64,000 nt of DNA, taken from assembly GCA_027186245.1 (NCBI GenBank), contig CP114487.1:9915001-9979000 (forward strand), given 5' to 3'. The translations under genes and the position numbers were made by a program. Shown one piece after another: positions 55,872 through 64,000 of this stretch (positions within the stretch are counted from its first letter, which is position 1; each line of letters starts with the position of its first letter). A model generated the notes under the pieces. The model was not told the origin of the DNA. It ran no database searches and saw only the letters and a list, made by a program, of their open reading frames with translations. The DNA comes from Coriaria nepalensis (Eukaryota > Streptophyta > Magnoliopsida > Cucurbitales > Coriariaceae).

Positions 55872-57018
55872 GTCGTTCATCTCCCTTTCTCTTAAAAGAA
55901 ACCTGTAATTAAAGTCAAAGGAGGTGTCTTTTTTTCCCCTACATGGAATTATAGTTCGTGTATGTATTGTCTACGTAGTTTTCTGTAATACTAGTGGTGT
56001 GGCCATGCAGACAATATATATATAGACAATGTTTTCCCAGCTGCATGTAAATAATATGCAGTGGGGTTTATGTGTTTAATTGCCTAGCTATACGTACACT
56101 GTTCTCCAGGCCTTGGTTTCTGGATCTTCGTCCGTTAACAGTTAGACGGGAATCACATGACAATGTCACGTGATAACATGTATGCAAGTGGTGAGAATGT
56201 GGGTTTAGATATCCATTAATAATGTTCTCAACAACATGGAAACGAAAATAGTGACAAATTTGGAGAGCCTTTTTCAAAGTGAGAACTTTTGCCACCTAAA
56301 GACAATGTGCTAAGAAAAAATTATCACGATCATCTCTAAAGACAAGGTCTCGATTACCTGCAGCAGTATATATTAGTTATACACTTATACTATTTGTGAA
56401 GATTAGAAAGTCTTACTTAGGATCACTAATTTAAACAAGGTTAACGTGGCATAACATGTTAAACAATTAGTGGTCCTAATCAAACTTAAACAATCGGTTT
56501 CGTAATTATTTGTTCAAGTTCTTCGATTGAATCTTCAAGTTATTATGTGTTGTGTTCGGAAATTTAAATCCGTTCCAATATCACTTTTGTGATTGATATA
56601 ATTTTATTATCTCTTGGAGTCAAGCTCCATCGGTTTGATTGGGTCCACCAAGTTTTACCACAGCTTTTTTTTTTTTTCTTTTCCTTTTTCTCTAAGACTT
56701 CATTGTGAAAATAGAAAAGTAAACCATAGCTAGCTTATTCAATAAGGTGCAAATTAAAGAAAAAGCAACCTCTATAACATTCAAATCAATCTTAGATGAT
56801 TCTAGAGATGATGGGACAAGAACCCAATTAACTTACTATCCTAATAATCGAATCTATTCTTTTTCTTAATTTCACCCTAAACATCAAAACTAGCTACGTA
56901 TATACATCAAGAACAAGAGTAGACGCTTCATTAGCCTGCGGATGAGTCCCCCCACTACAAATGCTTTACAAAAGTGGATTCCCCCCCACCAAAAAAAAAG
57001 GAATATATACATTAATAC

Positions 57019-57049
<31 letters not shown>

Positions 57050-57408
57050 TGCTAACCTTTTTTCAAGGAAACTAAGAAATATTATCAAAAAGACTACAAC
57101 AGGAAAACAGGTAAGTTGTTAGAATATTAATAAATAGTTTAATGGCGGCTAGGCCTTAATCCTTTTACTCTTCAAACAGGTTACATTCGAGGTATTAAAA
57201 GATTCCTCAATAACAAAACCTGCATATCACGCATGTTAAAATTAGGCGGCAAAACTAGAAGGGCTTGTGTATAATATATATATATATATATAGACTGCAT
57301 GCCATCTCTAAATCTCAGCACCACAGAACAAGAGTTAGCTAGCAATCAAACCTACCGATCATTGATCCCTCTCCTTCTCGATCAGTATTTTGCAGAGAGA
57401 TTTGTAGA
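55872..57408. other. Intergenic spacer 1 of the EF-hand array
   Basis: It holds the 3' UTR of member 1 and the promoter of member 2. (TA)n tracts lie near 57019-57044 and 57275-57292; the second may serve as a TATA region 120 bp before the next ATG. No extra EF-hand fragment was recognised. Confidence 0.5.
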
Positions 57409-57744
57409 ATGTCTTACAGAAACGTGCAGAAGAAAACTCAAGGGATCAACAAGAAAGGAGCTGGAGCAGTAGCAATGCAGTCGGCCGTTCGGAACGCGAT
57501 GATGAGTACGTCAGAAGATCAATTGAAAGCAATATTTAAGAGGCTTGACGCGAACCAGGACGGAGCTATTGGATTGTTTGAGCTAAAGAATGCATTTAAG
57601 GAAGTGGGTGCACCTTTCCCTGTCGCTAAAGCCTTTCAGGCGCTCATCCATGCCGATACTAATAAGGATGGGAAGCTTACACTGGATGAGATGGAAAAGC
57701 TTGTCAAGTACATCTTCCTCGAACAGGGTTATAGCATTAAGTAA
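57409..57744 (+). CDS. EF-hand calcium-binding protein, array member 2
   Basis: An intronless 111-residue frame. Two EF-hand loops are DANQDGAIGLFE and DTNKDGKLTLDE; both keep acidic residues at positions 1, 5 and 12. The spacer between loops (LKNAFKEVGAPFPVAKAFQA) resembles that of member 4 (GALGAFFPVYRAYAG-like in position). The basic N-terminus (MSYRNVQKKTQGINKKGAG) may aid membrane or partner binding. It is likely a small calcium sensor; the target is unknown. Confidence 0.85.
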   Translation: MSYRNVQKKTQGINKKGAGAVAMQSAVRNAMMSTSEDQLKAIFKRLDANQDGAIGLFELKNAFKEVGAPFPVAKAFQALIHADTNKDGKLTLDEMEKLVKYIFLEQGYSIK

Positions 57745-59210
57745 TCTGCCCATAGTAATACCTACTTGTCTCTTATTTGTTTTAATTTGTACTGAAAAAA
57801 ATAAATGCATGATCGTGTCTAGCTATCATGATTCAGAAAATGGATGTTGATAGTTTATAAACAACTATAGTTAATGTTAGTATATTGTAGATCATGAATG
57901 GGTTATATATTAAATGTGAATTGTACTTTCATCACAGCCTTTGCTTATCAGCCGCCGCAGATAAATTAAGATAAAAGCACCCTAAAACTATATATTATAA
58001 TGATTAATGAATACATAAAATATTTAAAATTATAATTAATATTATGATGAACTCTTAATCCTGTTAAATATAGATCAAACATGTTTTACATGTTACATAA
58101 CTATTAAATGAATTAAAAATTTTAATTTAAAACAACTAAAAAATTATATTTTTGTTTTTATCCCCTCAATATAAATTTTTATATTTTTAATCCATTTTAT
58201 TTATTTCTTTTCAATTTCTATCATACGGACCACCACTACTCTTCATTGTTGCCACTACCATCAATCTCCTCTACTATTACTACCACTAATATAAAAAATA
58301 TTAAAATTTTAATTACTATTTATCTCTCTCTCCTACTTCCATAGAAAATCTAGGTTTTAAAAATCGGATCGGTGATAGCAGAAGGAGGAATTGGTGGTAA
58401 AAGGATATATTGATAGAAAATTAATTTACAAAAATAAAGCAGATTACAAAACCTGACCGAGTACTTAGAGTTTAAATAAGATGTAGGGAGTTTAAAAGTG
58501 ATTCATGGATTATAAGGTGGGCCACTAACTATATAGTTTAGTGTTCTTACTTCTTAGTAATGTGGTCAAAATGACATGGAATTTCGTTGAAAAGTCAATA
58601 TTGCACCAAAGGAATGTTTTCTTAGGCAGCGTAGTTTTAAAGCCACTATTATTCACTTGCTTACTTACCCTCCTTGCGTCACCCGATTTATCATTCGGGT
58701 GACGCTCGCCTTTGCTAGAATCTCTTAAATTTGCTGCACAATCCTCTTTAGAAACTAATGCATTTGGTATAAAGGGAGAGAGAGCATATACATAACTCAT
58801 CACGTTCTACTTTTTGAAGATGCATATCTTGAATTATCTAAAAAGAATTTGGGGGTAGCGTGATCCATATCAAGAATTATGTGGCTAATTTCCGAAATTT
58901 TCTGCATAAATTACTATAGCATATACAGTATAGCTTGATGGGACGTAAATTTGTCTTTATTTCTTTACCCGATGCATGCGGGTCCATAGCATATATCACT
59001 AAAATTTTCGAGAAAGAATGAAAAAATAAAAATAAATAATCACTGCTGGCTGTCGAATCATTAAACGAATAATAACTAACGCACCCGACTGGGCTATAAT
59101 CAGGATGGCAAGAATTATAAATGCATGATATAAGATAGCATGCACCATGTGCTCGTCATACAAACTCGTTAAAACTAGTATCACTTACCCCATAGCTAGC
59201 TAGTAACGAG
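57745..59210. other. Intergenic spacer 2 of the EF-hand array, with a repeat copy
   Basis: About 57960-58440 resembles the repeat at 17200-18790: TTACATAACTATTAAATG, an AT-rich arm and a CCACCACTACT-type centre are shared. The rest is unique promoter and 3' sequence. No gene was identified. Confidence 0.5.
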
Positions 59211-59498
59211 ATGTCTCCTCGTAAGAATGGTACTGTGTATAAGCGAGTTCTTGTTCCTCTAACAAGCGACCAGATAATGAATGTTTTCAAGAGCCATGAC
59301 AAGGACGGAGATGGAAAGCTCTCCAAGGATGAGTTGAAGGCGGCGTTTGATTTCTTAGGATCGCGTTGGAGCTCTGTCCGAGCCAGTCGTGCTCTTTACA
59401 ATGTTGATGATGATAGAGATGGATATATTAATACTCAAGGTCACGAACTTGAGTCCCTCGTTGATTATGCTGTCAACTGTCAGTATACTGTTGGCTAA
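59211..59498 (+). CDS. EF-hand calcium-binding protein, array member 3, with altered second loop
   Basis: An intronless 95-residue frame. The first EF-hand loop is canonical: DKDGDGKLSKDE. The second reads DDDRDGYINTQGHELESLV. Aligned with its sisters, the invariant Glu that should be loop position 12 sits at position 14, because two residues (6 bp) are inserted. Calcium binding at this site is likely weakened or lost. The N-terminus is shorter than in the sister genes. The frame is otherwise intact. Confidence 0.82.
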   Translation: MSPRKNGTVYKRVLVPLTSDQIMNVFKSHDKDGDGKLSKDELKAAFDFLGSRWSSVRASRALYNVDDDRDGYINTQGHELESLVDYAVNCQYTVG

Positions 59499-60292
59499 TC
59501 ACATCCTTCTCGTTCGTGTTCGCCGGCAGCTCGATCGGGCTGACAAGATTCTTATAATAAGATCTAGTATCTCCCCTTTGCTCTATATCGAGCTAAATGA
59601 GGAGGAAGTTTGTTTATGATCAGTTGAACTTGTTGTATTGGAAGGATTAGTTAAAATAAATGAAATCCATGGGCTCTTCTTGCTTATTAACTTTCCAGCA
59701 AAATTAATTACTGTTATATATTAATGAACTGATCATGATAAACATTACATGACGGATATACATAATTAACGAAGTAAAACAATCACTATTTATAAGGTCC
59801 TAACCCTCATGACGAATGTACATAATGCCAATAGCATGTGCCCAAAGTGCCACGTTAATCATTCTTTCGGGCAAACACGCATGTTATTATTTCAAACTTG
59901 GAAGAATTATACCCTAACATTACATATGTATGCTGGCTGGCAGCTGACCACCGGGTGAAGTCCCTGAAATAACACGAAGACAGGTGTTAGTAGTACATAA
60001 TGAAAGAATATTTAGGTTAGGCCACCTTATAACTTATCAATAGCTTCTGAATTCACTCGTCTATTCTTAATAAAGTTTGTGGCAACTCGCAAGTATATCT
60101 TCTAATCGTTTAGCACAAGATTAGTCGAATATTTGTCAAGATAACTTGGTATAAGGTTCCACTTGTAAAGAAGCATCTTCCCCCTCCCCCCCAACTCTCA
60201 TTCTGTATATATATATATAGGTGGTATACTAGTCAAGCTAAACACAGTCTGAACAAAAACCAGTCCGATCCTAACATTGTAAGATCGATAAC
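59499..60292. other. Intergenic spacer 3 of the EF-hand array
   Basis: It holds the 3' UTR of member 3 and the promoter of member 4. A TATA tract (TATATATATATATAG) lies near 60206-60220, about 80 bp before the next ATG. Nothing else was recognised. Confidence 0.55.
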
Positions 60293-60628
60293 ATGATCCA
60301 GACAGCACGCAGCCAGTCGTACAAAAAAACTACGGTTGTGACCTCGACAACTAGGTGCCCATCGAACAATTACAACCAGTACAGACTAGCTCGTGAGCAT
60401 TTGAAGCAATTTTTCAGGGAGCACGATATTAATGGCGATGGTCGACTCAGCATTAATGAACTGAGCAAAGCATTTGGATCTCTTGGTGCTTTCTTCCCCG
60501 TGTACAGAGCTTATGCAGGACGCTTTGTTGCTGATTCTGATGGCGACGGGTACATTGACGAGGCTGAACTTGACAAGCTCGTCGCCTATGCTGAACGCTG
60601 TAACTTCAACTTGATCGACCCGTGTTAA
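60293..60628 (+). CDS. EF-hand calcium-binding protein, array member 4
   Basis: An intronless 111-residue frame with two canonical loops, DINGDGRLSINE and DSDGDGYIDEAE. The Lys/Thr-rich N-terminus (QSYKKTTVVTSTTRCPSNNY) is followed by REHLKQFFREH and the paired hands; it ends YAERCNFNLIDPC. It is the last member of the tandem array. Confidence 0.85.
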   Translation: MIQTARSQSYKKTTVVTSTTRCPSNNYNQYRLAREHLKQFFREHDINGDGRLSINELSKAFGSLGAFFPVYRAYAGRFVADSDGDGYIDEAELDKLVAYAERCNFNLIDPC

Positions 60629-61553
60629 TCACTATCGATAGATGAGCTATAATGCTCCATATATGTATGTGCGTCTATGTTCGTGTGCGACAATAAGAGC
60701 CATGTCTGTCTCTGGTTAACATGCCACTCAGGATAGTGCATTGTGCGTGTTTACTTTCATTGTCTACTGCCCCCGAGGAGACTGGATGACTATTTTTATT
60801 ACAAAGATATCCATTTCAGGACATATTACTAAGCCACTCATGAACAACTAACTGATACTAAGATAACTCACCTTAGGAAAAAATTAGCCCCTCAATAATT
60901 AATGCGTGTTTACTTATAGATCTATTTACATGAATGTTCTGATATTACTATGAGCCTATGATCTTAATTAACTGTATACATAACTACATAAACAGTTCGT
61001 GACATATAACTACAACTTGTATACACTAACAATTAAGCAAAAACTAAAGGTAACTATTCGACACATAAACACGTCATCTAGAAATTGCTTAGCTGATCAC
61101 ACTAGTTTTTGAATGAGTAGAAGAGGGTCTGGTTAATGAAAGCTTGAATCTTCCATTCTATACAGTAAATTACATTGTGGTTTTGCTTTCATACAATAAT
61201 GGATGTATGAACTGTAAGAATAAACAAGTAGGTGGCGGGATAAAAAGAAATGAATTTACCCCAATTGGCACACTATCATGCATAAGTGGGCGACCAATTT
61301 ATCCAAGCCTTCCCACATCTATCTAAGGGAGGCAAGCATGGTCTTTTGGGCCCGAGCAGTCGGAAAGTGAAAATATGGGAAAAGGGAAGTATGTATAACC
61401 GGTATCACCCGACTTGAAGCACGGCAATAGAATATAGTGCTATTCAATTGGTTTGATGAAGTAAAATAGCCAGATGTCAAAAAGCTCAGAATCCCCAGTG
61501 AGATCAACTTGAAGCAATTGTTAGTGCTCTAAAAGGTGGAAGTAGCAAGTGGG
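60629..61553. other. Intergenic between the EF-hand array and the PP2C remnant
   Basis: No coding exon, RNA gene or clear repeat was recognised in this 925-bp stretch. Confidence 0.55.
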
Positions 61554-62723
61554 CTAGTCATCACTTGCACTGCTGAGCCTGTCTGTCAAGTTTTATGATG
61601 AAGAAGAAAACGCTTATTTAGTGTCTAGAGCAGTGTTTGTTTGAAGTAATGCTCTCATAAAAGCCCGTTTGGAGAGATGACATACCTCCTGACGGTCTTT
61701 TTTCCCTTCCATGGCTTCTTTCTTCTCTTGGCAACTTATACATAAAAAAGGGCCATCCCATGGACGCAATGTCCCTGAGTGAGATGAGCTGGCATGTATG
61801 GAAATTCCCTCTCTGGGTTTCATCTCTATTTGGCAAATGGAACATATAAACAACTTAAACATGTTGCAGAGCGGATACTTTGAGTTTAACCTTCATTTAC
61901 GTAAAGCAACTCTTGTTTCAGAGGAGAATGGGTAAACCGAAGAAAAAAAATATTGAATTGTAATTCATAACTCAAAAGGGCAACCTGATTTCACAATACA
62001 AACCTTTCTGAAAGCATAGCAGACCCTTCCTCGAACAATTCTTGAGTCATATCTGGCTCTAAGTATTTGTTTTCGCAATGTGAAGATGACTTGGATGGGT
62101 TTCTCCGAAATATGAACTTGAACATTCGCTTACCTGGTTTCTTTGGTACTAGCAAAGGCTCGGGTGGTTTTTCTTGCGGTAAAATGTCAATTACAATGCA
62201 TGTAGTGTCATCTCTAAGTCCCTTAGAGCCTACAGCTTCCTGTACAGAATAGAGAGACACATTATTCAGTTAGCAATGAATGCAAGCAATTTTACTGGGG
62301 TGAAAAAAAAAGATGCTCAGAGGAGCAATTCTAGAAATTTATACTTGTTAGCGTACTTTGACAATTTGTGCAGCTGCAGCTGCAGGGGGCATCCCATGAC
62401 AACATTCAAGAACCATTTCAGCTGACAGAGCATCCCAAATGCCATCACTTGAGATAATTAGCCTTCCACCAGCTGCAGACAGCTGCAAACATTTACTTAA
62501 AACAGAAATGAGTACCTTATATAAAAGACCGTAAGAACCAGAATACTGGACAAGAAAGAATTGCTGATGTTCTAGTCTTAAATACAAAGATGGTTGAAGT
62601 GACAATAAAAATTACCTTCACTTGCTTTACTTAGGGAACGGGAACAATAAACTCGCCAACATCCATATCCCCAATGGATCGTGATAGACATAGGCCACCA
62701 GGCCAACATCTCAAAGGGCCAAT
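61554..62723 (-). pseudogene. 5'-truncated, mutated PP2C protein phosphatase gene
   Basis: Exons encode the C-terminal half of a plant PP2C: 62723-62616 (IGPLRCWPGGLCLSRSIGDM), 62482-62357 (LSAAGGRLIISSDGIWDALS), 62239-62004 (EAVGSKGLRDDTTCIVIDIL), 61890-about 61658 (KYPLCNMFKLFICSICQIEM) and a likely last short exon 61582-61554. PP2Cs are metal-dependent Ser/Thr phosphatases; the first metal-binding half (DGH box) is absent, and CDS-free sequence leads straight to the next gene at 63050. A TAA at 62633-62631 replaces the expected Tyr before VKQVK. An A-run near 61702 shifts the frame so that the family ending RPSG-D..SS.SD is out of frame. Introns are retained. I see no functional product. 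Confidence 0.75.
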
Positions 62724-63049
62724 CTACAGAAAATCCACTGCGCAAGTTAGAAATGTACATTTGATCCCTGAAACTATATATACAAGGTATTTATAGAGAT
62801 AGAGAATGGAAAACGACATAGTCTAGTGAGGCCAATGACAGAATCATCATAGAATCAGAAATTCAGAACAATCAACAGCTTGTACAGAAACAAATTTCAT
62901 ATTTATGGTACACACCAAAAGTCCGAAATGTTTTTACAGAATGGTCCAACTCTTCAAAATTCATCATTAAATACGAACCCACACTCTTCAAAATTCAAAC
63001 ACTCATACTTGTTGAAATCATAGCCCTTCTCTGTCTGTCTCTCTCACGA
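62724..63049 (+). promoter_or_regulatory. 5' flank of the carboxylesterase
   Basis: These 326 bp separate the truncated end of the PP2C remnant from the carboxylesterase ATG. A C/T-rich stretch (CTCTGTCTGTCTCTCTC) lies just before the start codon. No further PP2C exon was found. Confidence 0.45.
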
Positions 63050-64000
63050 ATGGCAGATTCAAGCAAACCGGAGGTAGCAACAGAGGTTTTTCCTTACCTC
63101 CGGCTATACAAAGACGGAACAGTAGAGAGACTGGCAGGGGCAGAAACCGTCTCCGTCGGTTTGGATTCTCAAACTGGAGTTGAATCAAAAGATATCCTTA
63201 TCATCCCCGAAACCGGCGTCTCAGTCAGGCTCTACCGTCCCAACCTCACAAACACAACCACGAAACTTGATCGGAAACTGCCTTTAGTCATTTACTATCA
63301 CGGCGGAGCTTTTTTCATATCATCTACCGCTGATCCGGTCATCCACAACAGTCTCAACTTGCTTGTTGCCGAGGCTAAAATCATCGTCTTCTCTGTCAAA
63401 TACAGGTTAGCTCCAGAGCATCCTCTTCCAACAGCTTACGAGGATTCATGGGCCGCACTTGCTTGGGCCGCTTCCGATGCTGCGGCCCAAGAGCCCTGGC
63501 TTAAGGAGTTCGCCGACTTTGAGCGGGTGTTTTTAGCAGGGGACAGTGCGGGAGCGAATATTTCACATCACTTAGCATTCCTGGTCAAGGAGTCTGAATT
63601 GACCCGGAAAGTGAAGATTGTAGGTGCAGCTCTAATCAATCCTTATTTCTGGGGATAGGAGGCGATAGGAGTGGAGGTTACGGATCACGTGAGGAAATCG
63701 ATGGTGGATGGGTGGTGGAGATATGTTTGTCCGTCGGAGAAAGGGAATGATGATGGGTTGATAAACCCCTTTTCAGATGGAGCTCCAGGTATAGACGGGT
63801 TACCGTTTGAGAAGGTGGTGGTGACCGTGGCGGAGAGAGATATTTTAAGGGACAGAGGGAAGCTTTATTATGACAAGTTGGTGGAAAGTGAGTGGAAAGG
63901 AAAGGCGGAGATAGTGGAAGTAGAAGGAGAAGATCATGATTTTCGTATCTTCAACCCGACCACTGAGAAGGCTAAGAGCTTCAACAAACTCTTAGCTTCG
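63050..64000 (+). pseudogene. Class I carboxylesterase (CXE) with an in-frame TAG, 3' end outside the window
   Basis: The frame starts MADSSKPEVATEVFPYLRLY and encodes an alpha/beta-hydrolase of the plant CXE/GID1-like family, which hydrolyses small esters. Oxyanion motif YYHGGAFF, catalytic Ser in LAGDSAGANISHH. A TAG at 63656-63658 follows INPYFWG, cutting the product to 202 residues. Beyond it the same frame stays open to the window end and carries the rest of the fold: EAIGVEVTDHVRKSMVDGWW, the catalytic Asp region VTVAERDILRDRGKLYY, and the catalytic His in EGEDHDFRIFNP. The stop probably replaces a Lys codon (AAG to TAG). It is either a nonsense allele, a very young pseudogene or a sequence error; the truncated form lacks two triad residues. 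Confidence 0.8.

Overview
This is a window of nuclear DNA from a flowering plant, almost certainly a core eudicot. The evidence is GT-AG introns throughout, AT-rich intergenic DNA with TA and CT microsatellites, a decayed Ty1/copia element, and plant-only genes: LHCA5, TIC22, DCL, WEB1, a CYP707A and a PLS-class PPR gene. I rebuilt exon structures by hand from splice sites, phase continuity and remembered family sequences. No alignment or transcript was available, and the species cannot be named from this.

Layout. 1-870: N-terminal exons of an unidentified minus-strand gene. 1820-9139: TGS1 (minus) and THO5 (plus), head to head with 228 bp between start codons. 10120-12158: AREB/ABF bZIP factor (minus). 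15544-16858: DCL plastid RNA-processing protein (minus). 17200-18790: an AT-rich interspersed repeat. 19780-22997: NDR-family AGC kinase (plus). 23704-24900: COR27/COR28-like gene (minus). 25918-26893: broken COQ10 copy. 31328-33410: CYP707A ABA 8'-hydroxylase (plus). 34134-34992: SCP2 sterol carrier protein. 35600-38060: decayed copia retrotransposon. 38714-40263: secreted-type alpha-amylase. 40548-42677: intronless PPR protein. 42941-45387: CYPRO4/DEM (VID27-like) protein. 45844-47155: LHCA5. 47863-50552: WEB1-family coiled-coil protein (minus). 52669-54864: TIC22 (minus). 55509-60628: four tandem intronless EF-hand genes. 61554-62723: 5'-truncated PP2C pseudogene (minus). 63050-end: class I carboxylesterase interrupted by one TAG.

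How genes relate. The set TGS1, THO5, ABF bZIP, DCL, LHCA5, WEB-like, COR27 and SCP2 matches, as I remember the loci, two duplicated Arabidopsis segments (AT1G4523x-AT1G455xx and AT5G4288x-AT5G4292x). The window therefore looks like a conserved block whose members were split between duplicates in Arabidopsis. TGS1 and THO5 both act in RNA biogenesis and may share a promoter. The ABF factor, COR27-like gene, CYP707A and EF-hand genes all belong to ABA, cold or calcium signalling, but nothing in the sequence shows a functional cluster.

I saw no wholly new system. The most useful leads are three broken genes, an unusual equal-length splice ambiguity in the kinase, the EF-hand array with one altered calcium loop, the divergent TGS1/THO5 promoter, and promoter elements at COR27 and CYP707A.
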